A stretch of DNA of 7,524 nucleotides from an uncultured Propioniciclava sp. (GCA_937872005.1 CALMPQ010000153.1:1-7524), one strand, 5' to 3'; shown: positions 1-6,741, numbered from the stretch's first letter. The notes: generated from the letters alone by a model not told the origin. Program-made: numbers and translations.

Positions 1-2134
1 CGGCAGGCACCAGCCCGAAGAACACCACCGACGCCCCCCCTGCCAGCTTGATGCCCGCCATGCCACCCCCGGCGCGGCCCTGCGGACGCACCGACGCGGC
101 GGGGAAGTGCAGCAACTGCGCATCGGAGGAGATGAAGCACAGCTCACCGGCGTCGTCGGCCAGCTCAACCGCGCCGACGACCTCGTCGCCCGCGTCGAGC
201 CGGATGATCTCCCAGGCGTCCTTGGCGAGGAGTTCGGGGTTGGCCCGCTTCACCACACCGGCCCTCGTGCCCAGGGCCCTCCCGTACGTCGCATCGCCCA
301 GGGTCGTCAGCGCGAGGATGCGCTCACCCTTCTCGAGGTCGACGAGTTCGGACGCCAGCGACCCGCCCTGCAGGTTGGGTGCGTCGGCGGTGATCGCGAT
401 CGAGGGCAACTCGATCGCCTGCGCGCGCACGACCCGACCCTGCGAGGTCAGGACGCCGTACTCGCCGCGCGCCGTCGTGCGGATCGCCGAGACGATGACG
501 TCGTGCTGGGCCCGGCGCCCCTGCGTCGGCAGCGGTTCGGAGGTGTCCGCCCGGGCCAGCAGCCCTGCCGAGGACAGCATCACCCAGCAGGGCTCATCGG
601 CGATCTCCAGCGGGGTGGCCGTCGCCGCGGTGACCGTCGCCCCGCCGCCGGCGAGCAGGACGGTGCGACGCGGCGTCCCGTGCAGGCGGGCCATCTCGTC
701 GAGCTCGCGCGCCACGAGGGCGCGCAGCTCGTCGTCGTTCTCGATGATGTGGCTCAGGTCGGCGAGTTTCTGCTCGAGCTCGTCGCGCTCCTTCTCCAGC
801 TCGATGCGGGAGAACTTCGTCAGGCGGCGCAGCTGCAGGTCGAGGATGTAGTTGGCCTGCACCTCGTCGAGGTCGAAGACCTCCATGAGCTTGCCGCGGG
901 CCTGGGCGGCGTCGTCGGAACCCCGGATGATCGCGATCACGTCGTCGATGTCGACGATCGCCAGCAGCAGGCCGCGCACCAGGTGCAGGCGGTCGGCCGC
1001 CTTCCGGTACTGGTACCGCGTCCGGCGCAGCGTCACGTCGAGGCGGTGGTCGGCGTACACCACCAGCGCGTCACGCAGCGACAACGTCTGCGGCTGGCCG
1101 TCGACGAGGGCGACCATGTTGATGCCGAAGCTGTCCTCGAGCTTGGTGGCCTTGTAGAGCTGTTCGAGCAGGGCGTCGGGGTTGATGCCGTTCTTCACCT
1201 CGATGACCAGGCGCAGGCCGTTGGTCAGGTCGGTGAGGTCCTTCATGTCGGCGATGCCGGTGATCTTCTTGTTCCGCACCAGGGCGCTGACCTGCTCCAT
1301 GATCCGCTCGGGGCCGATCATGTAGGGCAGCTCGGTGATCACGATGCCCTTGCGCCGCGGCGAGGTCTGCTCGATGCGCGCGGTCGCGCGGATGCGGAAG
1401 GTGCCGCGGCCGGTCGCGTAGGCGTCCGCGATGCCTTCGAGGCCCACGATCTTGCCGCCGGTGGGCAGGTCGGGGCCGGGCACGTAGCGCATCAGGTCCT
1501 CGACGGACGCCTCGGGGTGCTGCAGCAGGTGCTTGAGCGCCTGCACGCACTCGACGAGGTTGTGCGGGGGGACGTTGGTGGCCATGCCCACCGCGATGCC
1601 GGTGGAGCCGTTCACCAGCAGGTTCGGGAAGGCGGCGGGCAGCACGACCGGTTCGGTCATCTTGCCGTCGTAGTTGGGCTTGAAGTCGACCGTGTCCTGG
1701 TCGATCTCGCCCGTCATCGCGGACGCCGCTGGCGCCATCCGGCACTCGGTGTAGCGCATGGCCGCGGGGCCGGCGTCCAGCGAGCCGAAGTTGCCGTGGC
1801 CGTCGACGACCGGCAGGCGCATCGCCCAGCCCTGGCCGAGGCGCACGAGCGCGTCGTAGATCGCGGTGTCGCCGTGGGGGTGCAACTTACCCATGACGTC
1901 ACCGACGACGCGGGCGCACTTCACGTGGGAGCGGTCGGGGCGGATCCCCATCTCGTCCATCGAGAACAGGATGCGCCGCTGGACCGGCTTCAGCCCGTCC
2001 CGGGCGTCGGGGATCGCCCGGGCGTAGATCACCGAGTAGGCGTACTCGAGGAAGCTGGTCTCCATCTCCTCGGTGACGTCGATGTCGGTGATCTTCTCCG
2101 TCAGGTCGTCGTCCACCGGCGGCTTCGCTACCAC
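1..2134 (-). CDS. parC: DNA topoisomerase IV subunit A (ParC), C-terminus cut by window edge
   Basis: This is the breakage-reunion subunit of a type IIA topoisomerase, which with ParE separates interlinked daughter chromosomes. 711 codons are visible. The N-terminal catalytic domain includes [26 protein letters not shown] (shown here only as the family signature near residues 31-56), the quinolone-region motif [10 protein letters not shown] (85-94) and the catalytic pair Arg127-Tyr128 in AAMRYTE. A coiled-coil C-gate follows around 390-460, then a beta-pinwheel C-terminal domain from about 500 to the edge. Where gyrase A carries the QRRGGKG box, this protein has GRRAQHD (about 539-545), which fits ParC rather than GyrA. 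Thr90 and Asp94 sit at the E. coli GyrA Ser83 and Asp87 positions, so the quinolone-contact residues are kept. The GTG start is the only choice, because an in-frame TAG lies 18 bases upstream; a GGGGAG ribosome site sits unusually close, 3 bases away. About 100 C-terminal residues are probably missing. The ParC versus GyrA assignment rests on the C-terminal domain and on recall of Streptomyces ParC. Confidence 0.93.
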   Translation of the reverse strand, partial: MVAKPPVDDDLTEKITDIDVTEEMETSFLEYAYSVIYARAIPDARDGLKPVQRRILFSMDEMGIRPDRSHVKCARVVGDVMGKLHPHGDTAIYDALVRLGQGWAMRLPVVDGHGNFGSLDAGPAAMRYTECRMAPAASAMTGEIDQDTVDFKPNYDGKMTEPVVLPAAFPNLLVNGSTGIAVGMATNVPPHNLVECVQALKHLLQHPEASVEDLMRYVPGPDLPTGGKIVGLEGIADAYATGRGTFRIRATARIEQTSPRRKGIVITELPYMIGPERIMEQVSALVRNKKITGIADMKDLTDLTNGLRLVIEVKNGINPDALLEQLYKATKLEDSFGINMVALVDGQPQTLSLRDALVVYADHRLDVTLRRTRYQYRKAADRLHLVRGLLLAIVDIDDVIAIIRGSDDAAQARGKLMEVFDLDEVQANYILDLQLRRLTKFSRIELEKERDELEQKLADLSHIIENDDELRALVARELDEMARLHGTPRRTVLLAGGGATVTAATATPLEIADEPCWVMLSSAGLLARADTSEPLPTQGRRAQHDVIVSAIRTTARGEYGVLTSQGRVVRAQAIELPSIAITADAPNLQGGSLASELVDLEKGERILALTTLGDATYGRALGTRAGVVKRANPELLAKDAWEIIRLDAGDEVVGAVELADDAGELCFISSDAQLLHFPAASVRPQGRAGGGMAGIKLAGGASVVFFGLVPA

Positions 2135-2137
2135 GTG

Positions 2138-2143
2138 CTCCCC
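2138..2143 (-). promoter_or_regulatory. Ribosome binding site of parC
   Basis: GGGGAG on the minus strand lies 3 bases before the GTG start of parC. The spacing is shorter than usual, but an in-frame TAG upstream excludes any earlier start, and the next GTG (codon 7) has no comparable site. Confidence 0.55.
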
Positions 2144-2168
2144 ACTTCTGCTCTACGTACCACCCGCC

Positions 2169-2174
2169 ATTGTG
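2169..2174 (-). promoter_or_regulatory. Candidate -10 element for parC
   Basis: CACAAT on the minus strand matches the TATAAT consensus at 4 of 6 positions. It lies 34 bases before the parC start codon, so a transcript would carry a short leader that includes the GGGGAG site. No convincing -35 hexamer is visible upstream. It would give parC its own promoter in the 72-base gap after the phosphatase gene. Confidence 0.3.
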
Positions 2175-2182
2175 CCCCGCGC

Positions 2183-2203
2183 GCGGCCGGACGCCGTGGC
2201 CGC
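2183..2203 (-). terminator. Possible hairpin terminator after the App1-type gene
   Basis: GCGGCC and GGCCGC form a perfect 6-base-pair stem around a 9-base loop, starting 3 bases past the stop of the App1-type gene. There is no T-run, so this would be an actinobacterial hairpin-only terminator at best. In DNA this GC-rich, such a stem can also arise by chance. Confidence 0.3.
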
Positions 2204-2206
2204 CAC

Positions 2207-3241
2207 TCAGGCCAGACCCAGGAATTCCCGGGTCAGGCGGCGCAGGCCACGCCCATCGGGCGCCTTGAACACCTGGATGTCCCGCGGCAGCGGCTCGTCG
2301 GCGGTCAGGGGCTCGGTGGTGCCGTGGGCCAGGATCTGCTCGGCCGGCGTCAGCTCGCGGATCGCGATGGCGACCACCCGGTCGGGGTTGGCCGTGGCGA
2401 ACTCGGAGTAGATGTCGAGGTCGTGCTGCCCGTCGTCGCCGACCAGCAGCCACTGGATGCGCGGGAAGTCGACCGACAACTGCAGCAACGACGTGCGCTT
2501 GTGCTCCTGGCCCGACCGGAACCAGCCCGTGTTGGTCGGCCCCCAGTCGGTGAGCAGCATCGCCCCCTCGGGGTAGCGGTGGCGGCGCATGAACCGCTTC
2601 AGGAAGCCGTGGGTGTTCCAGGCGCCCGTGGAGAGGTACATGACGGCCGCGCCCGGGTGCCGCTTCAGCACGTCGTCGTAGAACACCGCCATGCCGGGGA
2701 TCGCCTGGCGAGCCGCCTCGGTGCGCATGAAGGAGTTCCAGGCGGCGATCATCGGGCGGGGGAGCATCGTCGACAGGATCGTGTCGTCGATGTCGGAGAC
2801 CAGCCCGAACGTCACGTCGGAGCCGACGACCTGGACCGGGATCGTCGCCTCGTCCGACGTGGGCGTCCGCACGGTGCCCGCCTGCCAGCCAGCCCCCAGG
2901 CCGTGCCCCCGGAGGCGGTGGTCGATGTAGCCGCCGCGGTCGGTGCTGCCGGTGACGACGGCGTCCCCCACGGTGATGGTGTAGCGGGCGTGCACGCAGG
3001 CCGCGGTGAAGAAGTTGCGCCAGCCGCGGCGGCGCAGGAACTCCTCGGCGACCTTGCCCAGCTGGGTGTCGCTGAAGCGGGGGGTCAGCACGACCCGACC
3101 GAGCACGCGGGCGAAGCCCTCGTCGCCGTAGGCGGTGTAGGGGATCACGCGCTCCCGCCAGCCCAGCGCGCGGAAGAGCTGCTCGAACCGCTTGTCGACG
3201 AAGAGCTCGAGGCGGGCGGCGATGAACGGCCGGTTGCTCAT
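2207..3241 (-). CDS. App1-type (DUF2183) HAD-superfamily phosphatase
   Basis: This 344-residue protein carries the APP1 catalytic domain, named after the yeast phosphatidate phosphatase App1. All four HAD motifs are visible: motif I SDIDDTI with Asp150, Asp152 and Thr154 (DxDxT); motif II in YLSTGAW with Ser204-Thr205; motif III Lys248 in EHKRTSL; and motif IV GDDGQHDLDIY with Asp269, Asp270 and Asp274. The first ~145 residues form a less conserved N-terminal region. I see no signal peptide or membrane segment, so it is probably cytoplasmic. The bacterial substrate is unknown; phosphatidate is only suggested by the yeast enzyme. The frame stays open 50 codons upstream, but the start at MSNRPF is preferred because the upstream part is low-complexity, lacks a start near the boundary and would overlap the divergent gene. 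There is no clear ribosome site, and a TACGGT element 7 bases upstream suggests a leaderless transcript. parC follows 72 bases downstream on the same strand. Confidence 0.88.
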   Translation of the reverse strand: MSNRPFIAARLELFVDKRFEQLFRALGWRERVIPYTAYGDEGFARVLGRVVLTPRFSDTQLGKVAEEFLRRRGWRNFFTAACVHARYTITVGDAVVTGSTDRGGYIDHRLRGHGLGAGWQAGTVRTPTSDEATIPVQVVGSDVTFGLVSDIDDTILSTMLPRPMIAAWNSFMRTEAARQAIPGMAVFYDDVLKRHPGAAVMYLSTGAWNTHGFLKRFMRRHRYPEGAMLLTDWGPTNTGWFRSGQEHKRTSLLQLSVDFPRIQWLLVGDDGQHDLDIYSEFATANPDRVVAIAIRELTPAEQILAHGTTEPLTADEPLPRDIQVFKAPDGRGLRRLTREFLGLA

Positions 3242-3248
3242 GAGGGCT

Positions 3249-3254
3249 ACCGTA
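3249..3254 (-). promoter_or_regulatory. Candidate -10 element for a leaderless App1-type transcript
   Basis: TACGGT on the minus strand fits the TANNNT pattern of actinobacterial housekeeping -10 elements. It ends 7 bases before the ATG, so transcription would begin at or next to the start codon. The bases between it and the ATG (AGCCCTC) hold no purine-rich ribosome site. No strong -35 is seen. Confidence 0.4.
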
Positions 3255-3297
3255 ACCGGTCCACGCCCGCGGTTTCCCGACGACGCTGCGACCGTGG

Positions 3298-3303
3298 GAC
3301 AAT
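3298..3303 (+). promoter_or_regulatory. Candidate -10 element for a leaderless DUF5998 operon transcript
   Basis: GACAAT matches 4 of 6 TATAAT positions and ends 6 bases before the ATG at 3310, placing a predicted start of transcription at the start codon. A weak -35-like TTCCCG lies at 3274-3279 with an 18-base spacer. The nearest purine-rich stretch (GTGGGA, 3293-3298) is 11 bases from the ATG, too far to be a good ribosome site. Confidence 0.4.
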
Positions 3304-3309
3304 GCGGCC

Positions 3310-3870
3310 ATGACCGCGCTCCCTCCGGCCCTGCGAGCCGCCATCGTGGCCTCGGGGTACTTCCCCGAGTTCGTGGCGGCAACCGTTGCACAGTCCCTGG
3401 GGGACGAGGAGGTCGTGGACTCGCTCGTGCACCACGAGGCGACGTTCAGCTCGACCGAGCTGCACCGCCACGTCACGGTGCTCGTGCTGACCCCGACCCG
3501 ACTGCTCGTCGCCCACACCGACGACGGTGAGCAGCCCAACGTGCATCAGGCCCTCACCACCGTGGAGACCGTGTCGCTGCGCCACATCCGTTCGGTCGGC
3601 CTCACCCAGGTGGCGGCGAACCCGGAGAAGTTCGGCCGCGGCCGCCACGGCACCACCGAGACCTGGCTGGTCGTGAACTGGGGGTCGATCCGACGCCAGG
3701 AGGTCGAACCCGCCACCTGCGGCGACCCGAACTGCGACGCCGACCACGGCTACACGGTGCAGGACCTCGCCGACGACCTGACCGTGCGCATCAGCGCCGC
3801 CGCCGACGGCGAGCCGGTGGTCGCCAACCTCATCCGCTTCGCGGGTCGCCTGCAGCGCGTGGCGGTCTGA
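3310..3870 (+). CDS. DUF5998 family protein, function unknown
   Basis: This 186-residue protein belongs to an actinobacterial family of unknown function, which I recognise as DUF5998 from several conserved blocks. They are the N-terminal LRAAIVASGYFPEFV (8-22), VHHEATFSSTELHRHVTVLVLTPTRLLVAHTDD (40-72, family pattern), NPEKF (104-108) and the signature CGDPNCDADHGYT (137-149). The spacing Cys137-x4-Cys142-x3-His146 could bind a metal, but that is inference. The middle of the protein looks like alternating beta strands. There is no signal peptide or membrane segment, so it is probably cytoplasmic. It is the first gene of a three-gene plus-strand cluster; its TGA is followed with no gap by the GTG of the phosphodiesterase gene, which indicates translational coupling. 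The ATG start has a -10-like GACAAT 6 bases upstream and no good ribosome site, so it may be leaderless. No function should be assigned from sequence alone. Confidence 0.88.
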   Translation: MTALPPALRAAIVASGYFPEFVAATVAQSLGDEEVVDSLVHHEATFSSTELHRHVTVLVLTPTRLLVAHTDDGEQPNVHQALTTVETVSLRHIRSVGLTQVAANPEKFGRGRHGTTETWLVVNWGSIRRQEVEPATCGDPNCDADHGYTVQDLADDLTVRISAAADGEPVVANLIRFAGRLQRVAV

Positions 3871-4998
3871 GTGGAGGCGCCCCCCGTCCCCGCCTACGGC
3901 GAGTCCACGCTCGCCGACGTCGTCCCGTCGCTGGCGACCTCGCTCGGCATCGACGGCTGGGACGACGCACTGGGTCTGCCGGCGTCTGACCGCTGGGTGC
4001 TGTTCCTGGTCGACGGGCTGGGTGCGCACAACCTCGCCGCCGCGTTGGAGGAGGCGCCCTTCCTCGCCTCGCTGCTCGCCGCCGACGCGTCGACCACCGT
4101 CACGTCGGGAGCGCCCAGCACGACCGCCACCTCCATCACCAGCCTCGGGACGGCGCTCCCGCCGGGCCAGCACGGCATCGCGGGCTACGCGTTCCGCAAC
4201 CCGGTGGGGGGCGGCTACCTCAACGCACTCACGTGGGAACCCGGCCTGTCGGCGCTCGACGTCCAGCCGCGGTTGACGGCCTTCGAACGGCTGGCCCGCC
4301 AAGGCGTCACCCTCACGTCGGTCAGCCCCGCACGGTTCGCCGGCACCGGCCTGACCGAGTGCGCCCTCCGCGGGGCACGCTTCCACCCGGTCCCCGACGA
4401 GGACGACCACCCCGCTCGCATCCAGTGGACGGCCGACGGGGCGGCGTCCGGGGAGAAGGCGCTGGTCTACCTCTACGAACGCTCGCTGGACCACACCGGG
4501 CACGGGATGGGCTGGCAGACCGAGCACTGGCGCGCCGCCCTGCGGCGCATCGACGCCATGGTGCGTGACCTGCGGGACGCCCTGCCCGACGACGTGCGCC
4601 TGCTCGTGACCGGCGACCACGGCATGATCGACTCCCCCCAGGACCGCTGGGTCATCGCCGAGGACGTCCCGCACCTGCTCGACGACATCACCCTCGTCGC
4701 CGGCGAGGGTCGGTTCCGGCAGTTCTACTGCGACCGCCGCCACGTGGACGCGGTGGCCACCCGGTGGCGGGCCATCATGGGCGACCGCGCGTGGGTCGCC
4801 ACCCGCGACGAGGCCGTGGACGCCGGCTGGTTCGGCCCCGTCGACCGCCGCTTGGCCGACCGCTGGGGCGACGTGCTCGTGCTGTGCCGTGACGACTGGG
4901 CCGTGATGACGCGCGCCCAACCCAAGGAGTTCGGCCTCGTCGGCATGCACGGCTCGCTGACCGAGTTCGAGATGCGCGTCCCGGTGCTGGTGGGCTGA
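3871..4998 (+). CDS. Alkaline phosphatase superfamily phosphodiesterase / nucleotide pyrophosphatase-like protein
   Basis: This 375-residue enzyme has the type I phosphodiesterase/nucleotide pyrophosphatase fold, which uses two metal ions and a threonine nucleophile. The metal and catalytic residues appear in the expected order: Asp48 in LFLVDGLG; the nucleophile Thr84 or Thr85 in APSTTATSITSLGTALPPGQHGIAGY (family signature, 81-106); Asp207 and His211 in SLDHTGHG; Asp249 and His250 in VTGDHGMID; and His360 in GMHGS. The active site therefore looks intact. Natural substrates could be nucleotide diphosphates, phosphodiesters or other phosphate esters; the sequence does not decide. There is no signal peptide, which is unusual for exported phosphatases and suggests a cytoplasmic role. 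The GTG start follows the TGA of the DUF5998 gene directly and has only a weak ribosome site, so reinitiation is likely. No other start codon lies nearby in frame. Its TGA overlaps the ATG of tdk by one base, coupling it to nucleotide salvage. Confidence 0.88.
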   Translation: MEAPPVPAYGESTLADVVPSLATSLGIDGWDDALGLPASDRWVLFLVDGLGAHNLAAALEEAPFLASLLAADASTTVTSGAPSTTATSITSLGTALPPGQHGIAGYAFRNPVGGGYLNALTWEPGLSALDVQPRLTAFERLARQGVTLTSVSPARFAGTGLTECALRGARFHPVPDEDDHPARIQWTADGAASGEKALVYLYERSLDHTGHGMGWQTEHWRAALRRIDAMVRDLRDALPDDVRLLVTGDHGMIDSPQDRWVIAEDVPHLLDDITLVAGEGRFRQFYCDRRHVDAVATRWRAIMGDRAWVATRDEAVDAGWFGPVDRRLADRWGDVLVLCRDDWAVMTRAQPKEFGLVGMHGSLTEFEMRVPVLVG

Positions 4999-5648
4999 TG
5001 GCGTACCTGACCTACTTCACCGGCCCGATGAACTGCGGCAAGTCCACGCTGGCCCTCCAGGTCGACTACACCGAGTCCACCGCCGGACGCCGCGGCCTGC
5101 GGTTCACCTGCTTCGACCGGGGCGGGGAAGCCGTGATCAGCTCCCGCATCGGCCTGGTGCGCGCCGCGATCGAGGTGACCGCCGACTTCGACTTCTGGGA
5201 GTACGTGACCGGCGAACTGACAGCGGGGCGCCGCGTCGACTACCTCGTCTGCGACGAGGCCCAGTTCTACACCGAGGCCCACGTCGACGACCTGGCCCGC
5301 ATCGTCGACGAGCTCGACATCGACGTGTCCTGCTTCGGCATCCTCACCGACTTCCGCACCGAGTTGTTCCCCGGCTCGGCACGCCTGGTCGAATTGGCCG
5401 ACCGCATCGAGATGCTGCAGGCGCGCCCCCGCTGCTGGTGCGGCGCCCGCGCCACCCACAACGCGCGCGTCGTCGACGGCGTCATGGTCGTGGAGGGTGA
5501 GCAGATCGCCGTGGGCGACACCGAGGGTGGGGGAGCAGGCGTCGTGTCCTACGAGACCCTGTGCCGCGCCCACCACCGCGCCCGCCAGCCCGCCGTGGGG
5601 CGCGGGGTCGACCTGACCCCCGACCCGTTGCCGTTCAGCGAGGGCTGA
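4998..5648 (+). CDS. tdk: Thymidine kinase (type II)
   Basis: Tdk phosphorylates thymidine to dTMP with ATP in the cytoplasmic salvage pathway. The 216-residue protein shows the Walker A loop GPMNCGKST (9-17, Lys15) and the Walker B/catalytic segment VCDEAQFY (84-91), with Glu87 as the expected base. The structural zinc ligands are Cys146 and Cys148 in CWCGARATHNAR and Cys189 and His192 in LCRAHH. The lasso loop that closes over thymidine runs from about Glu166 to Tyr185 (GEQIAVGD...VSYETLC). The one-residue spacing of the first cysteine pair matches what I recall of actinobacterial thymidine kinases. The ATG overlaps the stop of the phosphodiesterase gene as TGATG, so tdk depends on the same transcript. 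After the zinc site there is an extra tail (201-216, ending LTPDPLPFSEG) outside the domain. The gene converges on sepH, with 12 bases between the stop codons. Confidence 0.96.
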   Translation: MAYLTYFTGPMNCGKSTLALQVDYTESTAGRRGLRFTCFDRGGEAVISSRIGLVRAAIEVTADFDFWEYVTGELTAGRRVDYLVCDEAQFYTEAHVDDLARIVDELDIDVSCFGILTDFRTELFPGSARLVELADRIEMLQARPRCWCGARATHNARVVDGVMVVEGEQIAVGDTEGGGAGVVSYETLCRAHHRARQPAVGRGVDLTPDPLPFSEG

Positions 5649-5664
5649 GCGCCCCGCTCGTCAG
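5635..5664. terminator. Possible bidirectional terminator between tdk and sepH
   Basis: Two alternative stems occupy the tdk/sepH junction. TCAGC/GCTGA (5635-5639 with 5644-5648, 4-base loop) contains the tdk stop codon. GAGCG/CGCTC (5647-5651 with 5655-5659, 3-base loop) fills the gap and can extend through CT/AG pairs (5645-5646 with 5663-5664) across a 3-base bulge, touching the sepH stop. The stems share bases 5647-5648, so only one can form at a time. There is no T-run, and termination is inferred from position between convergent genes. Confidence 0.4.
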
Positions 5665-6668
5665 TCGGCGTCACCCTTCGGGGACCCGAACATGATCTCG
5701 TCCCAGCTGGGGACCGACGCCCGCTTGCGCCGCGTCCGCGGCTTCGGCTTGGGGGTGGGCTCGTCGACGTCGTCGATCAGCGACAGTTGCTCGGGTTCCT
5801 CGGGGGCTTCGACAGGCTCAGCCGCCGGGGCCACGGGCTCGGCCACCGGCGCCTCAGCGGATTCCGGCTTCAGGACCGGCTCCATCCGCGGGACCAGGCC
5901 GGTCATCTCCTCCTCGTCCTCGGCCGTGACGGGCGTGGCCGGTTCGGGCGCGGACTCCTTGGGGTGCACGAGGCCGGCGTAGATCTTCACCGAGTCCTCG
6001 TCGAAGCTGGAGAGCATGTCGTAGAGGATGTCGAGGTCCCCGCCCGCGGCCGGGACGATGTCGTAGACCCCGTCGACCTCCTCGAGGTGGCCGTCGTGGA
6101 AAGCGTCGTCCGCCTCATCGTTGTCGGCCTCGTCGGCCTCGGCCGGTTCGACCACATCCTCCTCGTCGGACGCCGCGGCCTCCTCGCGCTCATCGTCGTC
6201 CTCGGCCGCCTCGCCCTGCGTCGCGTGCACCAGCGCGAGCTGGTCCGTCCCGCCGTCACCGATCAGCACGCGGCCGAGGTCGTTGGCCGCCACCGAGAAG
6301 CGACCCATGGCATCGAAGACGAACAGGCCCTCGCTGGAGCCACCGCCCTGGTCGAAGGTGACCTTCACCTGCCAGCGCCGGTCCTCCAGCTTCCAGGCGT
6401 CCCAGTCCGCGGCGTCGGCATCCACCCCGCGCGCGGCCAGGGCATCGGCCACGGCATTGCGCAGCGTGCGGTGCGACGTGGTCTCACCACGGCGACGCAC
6501 CGGATTGGTGCGGGCCAGCCCGGCGATGTAGTCCCGCTCGGCGATGACAGGATCGGCGAACGCGGCGATCCTGTCCACGGTCACGCCCGCGGCCTCGGCC
6601 ACCTCCTCGGGCGACGCCCCGGCGCGGATGCGCGCCTGGATGTCGCGCGGTCTGAGGGCACTCTCCAT
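5661..6668 (-). CDS. sepH: SepH-like septation protein lacking the usual N-terminal segment
   Basis: SepH is an actinobacterial division protein that binds FtsZ and promotes its assembly at septa. This 335-residue product begins MESALRPRDIQARIRAGAS, placing the helix-turn-helix (about 6-40) at its very start. A second conserved block follows around 88-137 (WDAWKLEDRRWQVKVTF ... GRFSVAANDLGRVLIG). Then comes a long acidic and proline-rich linker (about 150-315), basic KPKPRTRRKR, and the conserved C-terminal motif SVPSWDEIMFG (318-328). Streptomyces and mycobacterial SepH, as I recall them, carry about 50 residues before LRPRDIQ that are absent here. The ATG at 6668 is preferred over the GTG two codons upstream, because AAAGAG lies 5 bases before the ATG but abuts the GTG. 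An in-frame TGA 18 bases before that GTG rules out a longer product. The gene follows the NlpC/P60 gene by 91 bases. Confidence 0.9.
   Translation of the reverse strand: MESALRPRDIQARIRAGASPEEVAEAAGVTVDRIAAFADPVIAERDYIAGLARTNPVRRRGETTSHRTLRNAVADALAARGVDADAADWDAWKLEDRRWQVKVTFDQGGGSSEGLFVFDAMGRFSVAANDLGRVLIGDGGTDQLALVHATQGEAAEDDDEREEAAASDEEDVVEPAEADEADNDEADDAFHDGHLEEVDGVYDIVPAAGGDLDILYDMLSSFDEDSVKIYAGLVHPKESAPEPATPVTAEDEEEMTGLVPRMEPVLKPESAEAPVAEPVAPAAEPVEAPEEPEQLSLIDDVDEPTPKPKPRTRRKRASVPSWDEIMFGSPKGDAD
5805..5823. repeat. Short palindromic element inside the sepH linker
   Basis: GGCTTCGACAGGCTCAGCC has GGCT/AGCC ends around an 11-base centre. From memory it resembles the TTCGACAGGCTCA-type short repeats scattered through many high-GC actinobacterial genomes. 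Here it lies inside the coding region and is read on the minus strand as part of AAEPVEAP in the disordered linker, where an insertion would be tolerated. Only one copy is present in this window, so its repeat status cannot be shown here. Confidence 0.4.
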
Positions 6669-6715
6669 CGTCACTCTTTCAGGGGGTCGTCACCGCTTGG
6701 TCTTCTCCGCAGCGT

Positions 6716-6721
6716 AACCTA
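6716..6721 (-). promoter_or_regulatory. Candidate -10 element for sepH
   Basis: TAGGTT on the minus strand fits TANNNT and lies 47 bases before the chosen sepH ATG, giving a predicted leader of about 40 bases that contains the AAAGAG ribosome site. No good -35 is seen at 16-18 bases. If it is real, sepH is transcribed separately from the NlpC/P60 gene. Confidence 0.3.
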
Positions 6722-6741
6722 CCCCCACCTGACAGCGGGGG
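6722..6741 (-). terminator. Possible hairpin terminator after the NlpC/P60 gene
   Basis: CCCCC and GGGGG pair around a 10-base loop, 18 bases past the NlpC/P60 stop. No T-run follows, and the hairpin abuts the candidate sepH -10 element. It could end NlpC/P60 transcription or simply be chance pairing in GC-rich DNA. Confidence 0.3.

Noticed and set aside
3254..3277. A GGAAA-type extracytoplasmic sigma factor promoter upstream of the App1-type gene
   Set aside because: GGAAAC is present on the minus strand, but spacing to any matching -10 is off and the motif is too short to support in this base composition.
107..3313. A 1068-codon open frame on the plus strand antisense to parC and the App1-type gene
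   Set aside because: It lies opposite two clearly homologous genes, its product is low-complexity and rich in Gly, Val, His, Asp and Arg, and it shows no domain. Long antisense frames are expected where third codon positions are almost all G or C.
3242..3391. Upstream extension of the App1-type gene by 50 codons
   Set aside because: The added residues are low-complexity (Arg, Pro, Gly), would overlap the start of the divergent DUF5998 gene, and have no supporting ribosome site; MSNRPF begins right at the conserved region.
1899..3539. A 546-codon minus-strand frame overlapping the App1-type gene in another frame
   Set aside because: The protein is Arg/Pro/His-rich shadow sequence; all HAD motifs lie in the 2207-3241 frame.
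3247..4950. A 567-codon open frame on the minus strand antisense to the DUF5998 and phosphodiesterase genes
   Set aside because: The product is low-complexity with no recognisable domain, and the opposite strand encodes two proteins with intact family motifs.
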